Shown: positions 17,319 to 25,685 of the stretch, one piece after another | Numbering within the stretch: the stretch's first letter is position 1 | Layout: each line of letters begins with the position of its first letter | NCBI GenBank assembly: GCA_963794995.1 | Contig: CAWCFV010000002.1 | Location: forward strand, 868,001 to 932,000 | Origin: CAWCFV01 sp963794995 | GTDB lineage: Bacteria > Actinomycetota > Actinomycetes > JACCUZ01 | Length of the DNA: 64,000 bases | Reading direction: 5' to 3' | Program-made: the position numbers and the translations under genes | Notes under the pieces: generated by a model | The model's input: only the letters and a program-made list of their open reading frames with translations | Told to the model about the DNA's origin: nothing | Databases searched by the model: none

Positions 17319-18421
17319 CCCCCCGGACGACCGCTGGACCGCTGGCCGGGCTCCGCGTGCTCGAGCTGGCCGGCATCGGCGCAGCACCCTTCGCGGGCAT
17401 GCTGCTCGCCGACCTCGGTGCCGACGTGGTGCGGGTCGACCGCCCCGGCGGGCCGGCGCTGGCCGCAGTGCCGCCCGAGCAGGACCTGCTCGGCCGTGGC
17501 AAGCGCTCGGTGGGGCTCGACCTCAAGAACCCGACGGACGTGGCCACCCTCCTTCACCTCGTCGGGCACGCCGACCTGCTGGTCGAGGGGATGCGCCCGG
17601 GAGTGGCCGAGCGGCTGGGCGTCGGCCCGGACGACTGCGCGGCCCGCAACCCGCGGCTGGTCTACGGCCGGCTGACCGGCTGGGGGCAGGACGGCCCCGC
17701 GGCGCACACGGCCGGCCACGACCTCACCTACGTCGCCGTCACCGGGGCACTCGGTGCCAGCGGTCCGGCCGACGCCGAGCCGAAACCGCCGCTCAATCTG
17801 CTCGGCGACTTCGCCGGGGCGGCGTACTGCGTCGTCGGGCTGCTCGCGGCCCTGCACGAGTCACGGGCCAGCGGCCGCGGCCAGGTCGTCGACGCGGCGA
17901 TGGTCGACAGCACCGCCCACCTGACGACGATGTTCCACGGCCTGCTCGCGGCCGGGGCCTGGCGGGACCGGCCGGAGTCCAACCTGCTCGACGGCGGCGC
18001 CCCGTTCTACGGCAGCTACCGCACGCGGGACGGCGGCTGGATGGCGGTCGGAGCGCTGGAGGACGAGTTCTTCACCGAGCTCCTGCGTCTCCTGGGCATC
18101 GACCCGGCAACCGTGGACCGGGCCGACCCGGCACGCTGGCCGGAGCTGCGAGCACGCCTCGCCGAACGGTTCGCCAGCCGGACCCGCGACGAGTGGGCCG
18201 AGGTGTTCGAGGGCAGCGACGCGTGCACGGCGCCGGTGCTGTCGCTGGGAGAGGCGCCGTCCCACCCGCACCTCGCGGCCCGCGGGACCTTCGTCGACCA
18301 CGACGGCATCGTGCAGCCGGCCCCGGCTCCGCGGTTCAGCCGCACCACGACCGGGCTCGGCGCGCCGCCCCCGGCGGTCGGCCAGGACACCGAGGACGTG
18401 CTGGCCGACTGGCTGTCCTGA
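17315..18421 (+). CDS. CaiB/BaiF-type CoA-transferase / alpha-methylacyl-CoA racemase
   Basis: A 368-residue class III CoA-transferase family protein. LAGLRVLELAGIGAAPFAGMLLADLGADVVRV is the standard N-terminal nucleotide-type fold. GLDLKNP, YGRLTGWGQDGP, the AGHDLTYVAVTGAL segment (with the His and Asp region used by racemases) and GRGQVVDAAMVDS follow. The GHD and the overall length favour alpha-methylacyl-CoA racemase (Amacr/Mcr), which acts on branched fatty acyl-CoA, over formyl- or carnitine-CoA transferases. GTG 17315 overlaps the fusion-gene stop (GTGA), so the two are co-translated, which suggests a link between sensing and acyl-CoA metabolism. Confidence 0.9.
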   Translation: MTPRTTAGPLAGLRVLELAGIGAAPFAGMLLADLGADVVRVDRPGGPALAAVPPEQDLLGRGKRSVGLDLKNPTDVATLLHLVGHADLLVEGMRPGVAERLGVGPDDCAARNPRLVYGRLTGWGQDGPAAHTAGHDLTYVAVTGALGASGPADAEPKPPLNLLGDFAGAAYCVVGLLAALHESRASGRGQVVDAAMVDSTAHLTTMFHGLLAAGAWRDRPESNLLDGGAPFYGSYRTRDGGWMAVGALEDEFFTELLRLLGIDPATVDRADPARWPELRARLAERFASRTRDEWAEVFEGSDACTAPVLSLGEAPSHPHLAARGTFVDHDGIVQPAPAPRFSRTTTGLGAPPPAVGQDTEDVLADWLS

Positions 18422-18478
18422 ACGGCTGCGACCGCGCCGGAGGAGACGCGGACGGGCAGAGGGAACCCACCTGCACTG

Positions 18479-19099
18479 CTAGCGAACGAACGAGAAGAGG
18501 CGGCGCGGAACCGCGACGCCCCGGACCACCGCCGGCCGCCGGACGACACCCACCCCGTATCCGGTCGGCTCGGCGTCGAACGACAGCTCGCTGAACCCGG
18601 CTTCGCCGAACCACCGCCTGACCTGCGGGCGAGGGTCGGGGTCGCCGGAAGAGCCCCGCGTCCAGATCACCACCCCGCCGGGCGACAGCAGAGCGGGCGC
18701 GGCCCGGATCGTCGTCCGTACGTCGTCGTCGGTGACGTTGCCGAAGACACCGCAGAGCATGAGGACGTCGACCGGGGGTAGCGGTTGCCACGTCTGCGGA
18801 TCCCCGGCATCTCCGACGACGACGGTGGCGTGAACTCCGGCACCGGCTGCGCTCTCGGCTGCCGCAGCCGCCAGGTCCGCGTCGAGCTCCACCAGGGTCA
18901 CCTCCGGTTGGCGCGCGCGGGGCAGTCGGGCGAGCACCGGGATGACGTCTCGGCCGTCACCGGCACACAGACTGACGACCCGCCGTACGACGCCGCCGGC
19001 GAGCACCTCGTCGAGCCGTTGCTGCACCACCTGGAGCCGGCGTGACAGCGACGACAGCGGGTCCGCGTACTGGTCGTGCCATGTCCGCCAGCTCGTCAC
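18479..19099 (-). CDS. SAM-dependent methyltransferase
   Basis: A 206-residue class I methyltransferase. Motif I is VVSLCAGDGRDVIPV, followed by the acidic residue of the second strand (VTLVELDADL), then VVGDAGDPQTW and VDVLMLCGVFGNVTDDDV for the catalytic face. The C-terminus carries ELSFDAEPTGYGVGVVRR. The substrate is not evident; small-molecule methyltransferases look like this. GTG 19099 is preferred, since the longer frame is low-complexity. It is convergent with the CoA-transferase gene (57 bp between stops). Confidence 0.85.
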   Translation of the reverse strand: MTSWRTWHDQYADPLSSLSRRLQVVQQRLDEVLAGGVVRRVVSLCAGDGRDVIPVLARLPRARQPEVTLVELDADLAAAAAESAAGAGVHATVVVGDAGDPQTWQPLPPVDVLMLCGVFGNVTDDDVRTTIRAAPALLSPGGVVIWTRGSSGDPDPRPQVRRWFGEAGFSELSFDAEPTGYGVGVVRRPAVVRGVAVPRRLFSFVR

Positions 19100-19172
19100 G
19101 GGCTCATCATGCCGACGCGGACCGACATCACCGGTCACCCACCACCGCAGACGGCAACCGCTTGAGCGCGAG

Positions 19173-20327
19173 TCAGAGCAGGTGGGCCGCGTCGTTGAAG
19201 CGGCGCAGCGACGCCTGACCGTTCTCGTACCACTGGACCTCGGTGAGCGTGGCGGGCGAGAGCTCCATCCGGTACAGCGCCGACATGGGCGCACCCACCG
19301 CGTCGGCGACGAGCACCTTGGTCGGCGTCACGTGCGTCACGACCAGCACGGTCTGCCTCGGGTGGCGCGCCAGCAGCTGGTCGCGGGCCCGGGTGACCCG
19401 GCGGCGCACGGCGGCGAACGACTCACCGCCGGGAGGGGTCGCCTGCGGATCCCCCATCCAGGCGGCGAGCACGTCCGGCCAGCCCTCGCGCACCTCGTCG
19501 AACGTGCGGCCCTCCCACTCGCCGAAGGCGCACTCGCGGAAGCCGTCGACCTCCCGCACCTCCGCGCCGAGCGCGGCCGCGACCGCGTCGGCGGTCTGCC
19601 TGGTCCGGCGCAGAGGCGACGCGAGGACGACGTCGACGCCTCCGCCGGCTGCCAGCCGATCGGCGACCGCGGCCGCCTGCCGCAGGCCCTCGGCCGAGAG
19701 CTCGGGGTCGTGCCCGCCCGAGCCGCTGAACCGCTTCTCCGCCGTGTGCACGGTCTCGCCGTGGCGCAGCAGCACGGTCGTCGTGGGCGTCCCGAGGTCG
19801 GCGTCCCAGCCGACCAGCCGGGCGCGCGGCGTCGGCTGCACCGCGTCGTCCCCCCGGGCGGCCGCGTCGTCCTGCGCGCGCAGCTCGGCGGTGCTGTCGG
19901 CCGGCGACCACGCCGCACCGACGGCTGCCGCGTCGAGCGCCTCGTTCGCCAGCCGGTCGGCGTGCTTGTTGCGTTCCCGGGGCACCCAGACGTAGCTCAC
20001 CTGGGACGGCGGGAAGGTGTTGCGGGCGCGCAGCGCCAGGTCGCGCATGTCGGGGTGCTTGATCTTCCAGCGTCCCGACATCTGCTCGACCACCAGCTTG
20101 GAGTCCAGCCTGGCCTCCACCGTCGCCGCGGGGTCCAGCTCGCGCACCGCCTCCAGCCCCGCGATCAGGCCGCGGTACTCGGCCACGTTGTTGCTCGCCG
20201 TCCCGATGTGCTCGGCGATCTCGCGCAGGACGGTGCCGGTGTCGTAGTCCTTCACCACCGTCCCGTACGCCGCCGGGCCCGGGTTGCCCCTGGATCCGCC
20301 GTCGGCCTCGACGACGAAGCGGGTCAC
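19173..20327 (-). CDS. Bifunctional RNase HI / histidine acid phosphatase (CobC-like)
   Basis: A 384-residue fusion. Residues 1-135 are RNase HI: VVEADGGSRGNPG holds the first catalytic Asp, AEYRGLIAGLEAV the Glu, ARLDSKLVVEQ the second Asp, and RERNKHADRLANEAL the last Asp. Residues 180-384 are a phosphoglycerate-mutase-like phosphatase: LLRHGETVHTAEKRFSG with the phosphoryl-accepting His, and ECAFGEWEG and VVTHVTPTK with the second His. This matches the actinobacterial RNase HI-acid phosphatase exemplified by mycobacterial Rv2228c, where the C-terminal domain has alpha-ribazole phosphatase activity. GTG 20327 overlaps the upstream stop (GTGA). It removes RNA from RNA-DNA hybrids and may act in cobalamin assembly. 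Confidence 0.95.
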   Translation of the reverse strand: MTRFVVEADGGSRGNPGPAAYGTVVKDYDTGTVLREIAEHIGTASNNVAEYRGLIAGLEAVRELDPAATVEARLDSKLVVEQMSGRWKIKHPDMRDLALRARNTFPPSQVSYVWVPRERNKHADRLANEALDAAAVGAAWSPADSTAELRAQDDAAARGDDAVQPTPRARLVGWDADLGTPTTTVLLRHGETVHTAEKRFSGSGGHDPELSAEGLRQAAAVADRLAAGGGVDVVLASPLRRTRQTADAVAAALGAEVREVDGFRECAFGEWEGRTFDEVREGWPDVLAAWMGDPQATPPGGESFAAVRRRVTRARDQLLARHPRQTVLVVTHVTPTKVLVADAVGAPMSALYRMELSPATLTEVQWYENGQASLRRFNDAAHLL

Positions 20328-21067
20328 AGCCCCGACTCGGCCGTGCGCACCAGGATCCGCCGGCACTCCTCGCACCGCATCACCTCGTCGGGGTCGGTGT
20401 CGCGCAGCCGGTTGATCTCGACGTTGTTCAGCTCGAGCCGGCAGCCGCCGCACCGCCGCTGGCGCAGCTCCGCGGCGCCGACGCCCCCCTGCTGGTCGCG
20501 GATCTTCTCGTACAGGGCGATCAGGCCGTCGTCGAGCGCACCGGCCTGGGTGGCGCGCTGGGCCTGCAGCTGGGTGGCCTGCGCGTCGATCTCCGCGAGG
20601 GTGGTGTCGCGGGCCGCCGTCGTCTCGACGACGCGCGCCTGACACGTCTCCCGCGCCATGGTCAGCTCCGACGAGCGGCTCTGCGACGACTCGAGCCGCT
20701 CCATCACGTCGAGGACGATCTCCTCGAGGGCGGACTGGCGGCGGGCCAGGGTCGCGATCTCGTGCTGGAGGCTCTCCAGCTCCTTGGGCGAGGACACCTG
20801 CCCGGCGTCGAGCCGCTTCTGGTCGCGCTCGGCGCGGGACCTGACCTGGTCGACGTCGCCCTCGGCCTTGGACAGCTCCCGGCCGAGGTCGCTCTGCTCC
20901 GTCTCGGCGACCACGATCTGGTCGCGCAGCGTGCTCAGCTCGGACTCGAGCTCCGCCAGTGCCGCGTGCTCGGGCAGCGTGCGCCGGCGGTGGGCCAGCT
21001 GGGCGAGCCGGGTGTCGAGGGCCTGGAGGTCGAGCAGGCGGACCTGGTCGGCTGCGGCGGCTTTCAG
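20324..21067 (-). CDS. Coiled-coil zinc-ribbon protein (C4-type, CT398-like)
   Basis: A 247-residue protein. Residues 5-180 are a long antiparallel coiled coil (DQVRLLDLQALDTRLAQL, then charged heptads). Residues 195-247 are a zinc ribbon with paired Cys: CGGCRLELNNVE and CEECRRILV. It belongs to the actinobacterial family found between nif3 and the RNase HI-phosphatase gene, with no proven role; nucleic acid or envelope-associated functions have been proposed. The start is unusual: the first in-frame codon matching the family is CTG at 21067, overlapping the nif3 stop (CTGA), with GAGGAG 7 nt upstream. No ATG or GTG is available nearby. Confidence 0.88.
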   Translation of the reverse strand: MKAAAADQVRLLDLQALDTRLAQLAHRRRTLPEHAALAELESELSTLRDQIVVAETEQSDLGRELSKAEGDVDQVRSRAERDQKRLDAGQVSSPKELESLQHEIATLARRQSALEEIVLDVMERLESSQSRSSELTMARETCQARVVETTAARDTTLAEIDAQATQLQAQRATQAGALDDGLIALYEKIRDQQGGVGAAELRQRRCGGCRLELNNVEINRLRDTDPDEVMRCEECRRILVRTAESGL

Positions 21068-22262
21068 TGCTGGCTCCTCGGGGTCGCGGCGGTGGCGTCG
21101 GCGCCGGCCGTCGGGTCGACCCAGGGGTCGGTCACGAGGCGCGAGACACGCGTCTCCACCGTATCGGCAGACCCGCGCGAGCCGATCGCGCAGCAGTCGC
21201 TCGCAGTCGGCGAGCCACGGCCACTCGCTGGCCCAGTGGCTGACGTCGACGAGCCCCGGGGCGCCGTGCTCCAGGGCCTCGGACGCCGGGTGGTGCCGCA
21301 GGTCGGCCGTGACGTACGCGTCGGCACCGCTGGCCCGCACGGCGCCGAACAGGTCGTCGCCCGCTCCCCCGCACACGGCGACGGTGCGCACGGTCCGGTC
21401 GAGGTCACCGCCGACCCGGACCCCGTGCGGCGTCGCAGGCAGCACGTCGCCGACGTGGGCGGCGAGGTCCCGGAGGGTGCCGGCGGCCGGCCACGACCCG
21501 ACCCGGCCCAGGCCGCGGGACCCCGCGGACCGGGCCTGCTCGTGCAGCGCGAAGGCGGGCTCCTCGTAGGGGTGTGCGGCGCGCAGTGCCGCGACCACGG
21601 CCGCGCGCCGGTGCCGGGCGAGCACCATCTCGACCCTCGCCTCGGCCACCGACGCGCGCTCGCCCACCCGGCCCAGCGCGGGGTGGGCACCGGGCAGCGG
21701 GCTGAACGTGCCGGTGCCGGCCGAGACGAAGGCGCAGCGTTCGTAGTCGCCGAGCCGGCCGGCGCCGGCCGCGGCGAGCGCGTCCACGACCCTCGCGGCG
21801 TCGGCCTCCGGCACGTACGTCACCGAGGGTGTCGAGGGCATCGAGGGCGTCGAGGGCCTCGTCCGCCTCGGGCAGCAGGGGGCGCAGGTCGGTGAGGCCC
21901 AGCGCGGCGGCCAGGGCGTCGGAGACGCCGGGGTCGGCGACGTCGGCGTTGGTGTGGGCGACGTGCAGGGCGACCCCCGCACGAACCAGTGCGCTGACCG
22001 CGCGACCCTTCGGCCCGGTGGTGGCCACCGAGTGCACCCCGCGCAGCAGGAGCGGGTGGTGGGTCACCAGCAGGTCGGCTCCCCAGGCGACCGCCTCGTC
22101 GATGACGGCCTGGACGGGGTCGACCGCCAGCAGCACCCGGCGGACCTGCTGGTCGGGGTCGCCGGTCACGAGCCCGACCGCGTCCCAGTCCTGCGCCCCG
22201 CGCGGGTCGTACAAGGCGTCGAGAGCAGCGACCACGTCACCCAGGCGGAGCGTCCCGGTCAC
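21064..22262 (-). CDS. Nif3-like dinuclear metal protein (GTP cyclohydrolase type 2 family), two frame disruptions
   Basis: Restored length is 398 residues. The N-terminal half has LYDPRGAQDWDAVGLVTGDP and TGPKGRAVSAL. Metal ligands occur in LVTHHPLLLRG and VALHVAHTNAD. The central insert has GTGTFSPLPGAHPALG and HPYEEPAF (the CutA1-like insert). The C-terminal metal site is in SHWASEWP. The frame breaks twice, each time by one extra base: at 21824 (plus-strand C, between DALDTL and VTYVPEAD) and at 21175 (plus-strand G, between RDRLA and GSADTVETRVSRLVTDPW). Both restored joins read smoothly. GTG 22262 overlaps the DUF6941 stop. The function of the family is debated. Confidence 0.88.
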
Positions 22263-22669
22263 GCCCGGGCCCGCACCTGGAACGGGCGCACCCAGTCCTC
22301 GTGGGTGCCGTCGTCGATCGAGAGCCGCCACGAGTAGCGGCCCGGCGCGATCGGGAACGCGGGCACGTTGACCACGAAGGCGAAGTCGACGTCGCTGCCC
22401 TCGGGCACCCCGACCGGCCGCCCCACCTCGAAGGACCCCTCGACCCGCACCCCGCCCGCGTCGCCGGCGGGCACCGCGCGACCGTCCTCGTCGACCAGCT
22501 CGAGGCCGAACCGGTGCGGCTGTGAGGACTGCGCCCACGGGACGTCGAGCTTGATCGCGATCGACATCGGCGGCAGCTCCGGCCCGGTGACCGACCACCC
22601 CCCGCCCAGGACGTAGAGCTTGCCGTTGACCTCCTGGGCCGCGTCCGCCAGCAGCATCGTCACCCGCAT
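22259..22669 (-). CDS. DUF6941-type conserved hypothetical protein
   Basis: A 136-residue protein starting MRVTMLLADAAQEVNGKLYVLGGGW and ending in a beta-rich sandwich (DFAFVVNVPAFPIAPGRYSW, SIDDGTHEDW). This matches a small actinobacterial family of unknown role, read as an immunoglobulin-like fold. It is the first gene of the four-gene overlapping operon with nif3, and its promoter shares the 70-bp gap with the divergent DUF2254 gene. Confidence 0.75.
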   Translation of the reverse strand: MRVTMLLADAAQEVNGKLYVLGGGWSVTGPELPPMSIAIKLDVPWAQSSQPHRFGLELVDEDGRAVPAGDAGGVRVEGSFEVGRPVGVPEGSDVDFAFVVNVPAFPIAPGRYSWRLSIDDGTHEDWVRPFQVRARA

Positions 22670-22738
22670 GACGCTCAACCTATGCCGTGACGGGGCTCGG
22701 TCAGCGTGACGACGGGACGGCGGGGCAGGATGGTCCGG

Positions 22739-24097
22739 GTGACCGCCACCCGACCGTCCACTGCGCTGACCGCCGTCCGTGACAGCTTCCGCACCCAGCT
22801 GTGGCCGCTCCCGACGCTCGGGGTCGCGGTCGCGGTCGCTCTCGGGGCGGTGCTGCCGCGGCTGGACCGGCGGTACGACGACGACCTCCCGAACGCCCTC
22901 ACCGACTGGCTGTTCGGCGGCGACGCCGCCGCCGCCCGCACCGTGCTGTCCGCGGTGTCGAGCTCGCTGATCACCGTCACCTCGCTCACGTTCTCCCTGA
23001 CGGTGGTGACGCTGCAGCTGGCCAGCAGCCAGTTCTCCCCGCGGCTGCTGCGCACGTTCGTGCGGGACCGCTTCGTCCAGGCGACGCTCGCGCTGTTCCT
23101 CGGCACCTTCACGTTCACGCTCACGGTCCTGCGCACGGTGCGGACCGAGGACGCCGACGGGGGGTTCGTCCCGCAGATGTCGGTCACGTTCGCCTTCGTG
23201 CTCGCCGTCGCCAGCGTGCTCGGTCTGGTCCTGTTCCTCGCTCACCTGGCCAAGCAGATCCGGGTCGAGACGATGCTCCGGACGGTTCACGCCGAGGCGC
23301 TCGCCACGGTCCACCGGCTGCTGCCCGAGGAGCCGGAGGAGCCCGGCCCGGTGAGCCTGCCCGACGGGCCGGCCACGCCGCTGCCGGCCGGCTCGTCAGG
23401 GTTCCTCGTCCGCATCGACGAGGACGCGCTGCTCGCGGCGGCCGAGGACGCGGGGGCCATCGTCGTCGTCGACCGGAGCCCGGGCGGCTCCGTGGTGGCC
23501 GGCACCCCGGTCGGCGCCGCCTGGTCCGACCACGGCAGTCCGCTGCCGCAGGACGCCGTCACCCGCCTGGCCGAGGCCGTCGGGCCCGCGCTGGTCACCG
23601 GACCGGAGCGCACGGGCACCGATGACGTCGGGTACGGCCTGCGCCAGCTCACCGACGTCGCGGCCAAGGCGCTCTCGCCGGGCATCAACGACCCCACCAC
23701 CGCGGTGCACGCCCTCGGGCACACCGCGGACCTGCTGTGCGTGATCAGCCGGCGCGCCGTCGAGCCGCGCGTGCTCCGGGACGAGGCCGGCCGGGTGCGG
23801 GTGGTCCTGCGCCGGCCCACCTTCGCCGAGCTGCTCGGCGTCGCTCTCGACCAGCCCCTTGCCTACGGGCGCGGCGACCGCGGCGTCCTGACCCGGTTGC
23901 TGGTCCTGCTGCGCGAGGTCGCCTGGGCGGCTCCGCCGGCGCACCGGCCGGCGGTGCGCGACCATCTCGAACGCGTGAAGGCGGCTGTCGACGACGCGGA
24001 CCCCGCCGACCGCGACCGGCTGCAGGGGCTGGTGGCCGACGTGGACCAGGCGCTGGCCGGCAGCTGGCAGGCGGGCGCGTGGTTGACGACCTCATGA
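22739..24097 (+). CDS. DUF2254 integral membrane protein
   Basis: A 452-residue protein. Three or four membrane helices lie within residues 15-185: LPTLGVAVAVALGAVL, SSSLITVTSLTFSLTVVTLQLAS, FVQATLALFLGTFTFTLTVL and a helix ending SVLGLVLFLAHLA. The signature QFSPRLLRTFVRDR sits between them, and a large cytoplasmic C-terminal domain follows (ALSPGINDPTTAVHAL is a family hallmark). The role is unknown; the arrangement suggests a channel-like or signalling protein. GTG 22739 is preferred over ATG 22730 because CAGGAT lies 7 nt before it, the leaderless pattern seen at other genes. Confidence 0.85.
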   Translation: MTATRPSTALTAVRDSFRTQLWPLPTLGVAVAVALGAVLPRLDRRYDDDLPNALTDWLFGGDAAAARTVLSAVSSSLITVTSLTFSLTVVTLQLASSQFSPRLLRTFVRDRFVQATLALFLGTFTFTLTVLRTVRTEDADGGFVPQMSVTFAFVLAVASVLGLVLFLAHLAKQIRVETMLRTVHAEALATVHRLLPEEPEEPGPVSLPDGPATPLPAGSSGFLVRIDEDALLAAAEDAGAIVVVDRSPGGSVVAGTPVGAAWSDHGSPLPQDAVTRLAEAVGPALVTGPERTGTDDVGYGLRQLTDVAAKALSPGINDPTTAVHALGHTADLLCVISRRAVEPRVLRDEAGRVRVVLRRPTFAELLGVALDQPLAYGRGDRGVLTRLLVLLREVAWAAPPAHRPAVRDHLERVKAAVDDADPADRDRLQGLVADVDQALAGSWQAGAWLTTS

Positions 24098-24270
24098 CGG
24101 ATCGGCGCGCACTGTTGACGCGCTCCCTCGTACCGGCGTACGACGGTGGCATGAAGCATCTCCCCGAGGCGCACCAGTCGATCGTGCCCGACCGTACGGT
24201 CGCGCTCGTCCTGGCCGGCATCGTCGTGGTGATGGCGGTCATCTGGGTGGTCGTCGCACTGGCCGACTGA
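24094..24270 (+). CDS. Small single-helix membrane protein
   Basis: Encodes 58 residues from ATG 24094, which overlaps the DUF2254 stop (ATGA), or 39 residues from the in-frame ATG 24151. The C-terminus RTVALVLAGIVVVMAVIWVVVALAD is one membrane helix. The coupling suggests a small partner of DUF2254. The first 19 residues (TDRRALLTRSLVPAYDG) look less natural, so the shorter form is a fair alternative. Confidence 0.55.
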   Translation: MTDRRALLTRSLVPAYDGGMKHLPEAHQSIVPDRTVALVLAGIVVVMAVIWVVVALAD

Positions 24271-24405
24271 CCGGTCGGCACCGCGGAGGCCCGGGCAGCG
24301 CGCCTCCGCGGTGAGGCGCGCCACGCCCGCCACCTGCAGCCGGCAGCGGCACGAGTTCGGCCAACTGGCCGCCGCCGGGTGCGCCGACCTGCTGCACTCC
24401 CAGTC

Positions 24406-25065
24406 GTGACCTGGCAGCTGCTCGCTCCGTTGGCCCAGCCCGAACGCGAACGCGTCCTCGCCGCCACCCGGACCCGTACCTACGCCAAGGGCGAGGTCGT
24501 CTTCCACGAGGGCGACCCCGGCGAGACCGTTCACCTGGTCCGGTCGGGCCGGCTCGCCGTGCGGGTCTCCACCCCGGCGGGCGACACGACCACGCTGACC
24601 GTGGTCGGACCGGGGGACGCCTTCGGCGAGCTGGCGCTGCTCGGGCCGACCAACGAGCGCACGGCGACCGTGGTCGCGCTGGAGCGGGCGGAGACGCTGA
24701 CCTTGAGCCGCCAGGACTTCACCGCGCTGCGCGAGGACAACCCCGGGGTCGAGAACCTGCTCCTCGAGGCGCTGGCCCGCCGGGTCGGCGAGCTGAGCCG
24801 CTCGCTGCTCGAGGCGCTGTACGTCGGGGTCGACCGCCGGGTCGTGCGCCGGCTGGTCGAGCTGGCCGAGACCTATCCGCACGGGACGGGCGTCCCCGCC
24901 ACGATCCCCATCACGCAGGACGACCTGGCGGGCATGGCCGGCGCGAGCAGGCCGACCGTGAACCAGGTGCTGCAGCGGCTGGCGGCACTGGGCGCAGTGG
25001 CGCTGGGCCGCAGCAGGATCACGATCCTCGACCTCGAGAAGCTGCGGGCCCGCAGCGGCCGCTGA
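24406..25065 (+). CDS. Crp/Fnr family transcriptional regulator
   Basis: A 219-residue regulator. Residues 1-125 are the cyclic-nucleotide-binding fold: YAKGEVVFHEGDPGETVHLVRSG, then GDAFGELALLG, in which the phosphate-binding cassette position carries Glu-Leu and is followed by ERTATVVALE. The dimer helix follows, then a winged helix-turn-helix with ITQDDLAGMAGASRPTVNQVLQRL as the recognition region. The ligand is not certain. The GTG at 24406 begins VTWQLLAPLAQ; no ribosome site is evident. The cyclase fusion and a second cNMP-binding protein in the window make cAMP a reasonable guess. Confidence 0.92.
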   Translation: MTWQLLAPLAQPERERVLAATRTRTYAKGEVVFHEGDPGETVHLVRSGRLAVRVSTPAGDTTTLTVVGPGDAFGELALLGPTNERTATVVALERAETLTLSRQDFTALREDNPGVENLLLEALARRVGELSRSLLEALYVGVDRRVVRRLVELAETYPHGTGVPATIPITQDDLAGMAGASRPTVNQVLQRLAALGAVALGRSRITILDLEKLRARSGR

Positions 25066-25087
25066 CCCCCGCGCTGCCCCACCACGC

Positions 25088-25126
25088 AGGTCAGCCGGGG
25101 GGCCTCTCGGCCCACCCGGCTGACCT
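25088..25126. terminator. Bidirectional hairpin terminator
   Basis: A 12-bp perfect inverted repeat, AGGTCAGCCGGG (25088-25099) and its complement (25115-25126), extends inward through GGGCC/GGCCC with one imperfection to a TCTC loop. It lies between the stops of the convergent crp-like gene and the DEVEGH-repeat gene. Confidence 0.75.
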
Positions 25127-25164
25127 TCGTCCGCGTCCGAGACCCCCCCACGACGCGGGAGCCC

Positions 25165-25497
25165 CTAGAGCTTCTTGATGTGGCCCTCGACCTCGTCGTC
25201 GTCGATGGCGCGGATCTTCTTGTGGCCCTCGACGTCGTCGTCGGTCGCCGACAGCCGCTTCGCGTGGCCCTCGACCTCGTCGTCGTCGATCGCGCGGACC
25301 TTCTTGTGACCCTCGACCTCGTCGTCGGTCGCGCGGACCTTCTTGTGACCCTCGACCTCGTCGTCGATCGCGCGGACCTTCTTGTGACCCTCGACCTCGT
25401 CGTCGGTGGCGTACATCCGCTTGGCGTGGCCCTCGACCTCGTCCGACGGCGCGTCCCTGCGCGGGTCGTGGTCCCGGTTGCCCTGGATACCAGACAT
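25165..25497 (-). CDS. Tandem DEVEGH-repeat protein
   Basis: A 110-residue hydrophilic protein with ribosome site GAGGAG 6 nt before the ATG. After a head of about 22 residues (MSGIQGNRDHDPRRDAPS), the rest is seven copies of a 13-14 residue unit, DEVEGHKKVRAID, ending DEVEGHIKKL. Each unit keeps the Asp/Glu pair, Val-Glu-Gly-His and a Lys, while the tail alternates between VRA and MYA or LSA. I know no assigned function. The fixed acid-Gly-His-Lys spacing suggests metal binding, a nucleic acid or protein-binding array, or a modification substrate. No ATP-grasp or other modifying enzyme is adjacent. Neighbours are Crp-like (convergent) and GAF (divergent). Confidence 0.75.
   Translation of the reverse strand: MSGIQGNRDHDPRRDAPSDEVEGHAKRMYATDDEVEGHKKVRAIDDEVEGHKKVRATDDEVEGHKKVRAIDDDEVEGHAKRLSATDDDVEGHKKIRAIDDDEVEGHIKKL
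25170..25440 (-). repeat. Seven in-frame tandem repeats of about 39-42 bp
   Basis: The coding DNA of the DEVEGH-repeat protein consists of near-identical units of 39-42 bp, each containing CTCGACCTCGTCGTC and CTTCTTG[T/A] (plus strand) with a few substitutions. Unit lengths are multiples of three, so recombination would change copy number without breaking the frame. Confidence 0.85.
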
Positions 25498-25651
25498 GTC
25501 CTGCTCCTCTCGCCCAGCCCCTGTGGCGGCGTCGAGACGATGATGCACCTCGCACCACGCCGCCGTCTGTCGCCTTGCTGACAGTGGCAACGTCGGCTGC
25601 ACCGCACACCGGGCCCCGGCGGGCCTTGCGCGGTGCGGTGCGGTCCTGCCC

Positions 25652-25685
25652 TAGGTTGCGGGACGGCAGCGACGAGGGAGGGCGT
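25652..25685 (+). promoter_or_regulatory. Promoter -10 and ribosome site of the GAF gene
   Basis: TAGGTT at 25652-25657 fits a -10 element, and GAGGGAGGG at 25674-25682 precedes the ATG at 25686. In contrast to the leaderless genes, this places a leader of about 20 nt with a good Shine-Dalgarno. The divergent region 25498-25651 also has to hold the promoter of the repeat protein. Confidence 0.4.

Noticed and set aside
25170..25440. CRISPR-like regular repeats
   Set aside because: Repeats of 39-42 bp are contiguous with no unique spacers and are in frame within a gene with a proper start; they encode the DEVEGH units.
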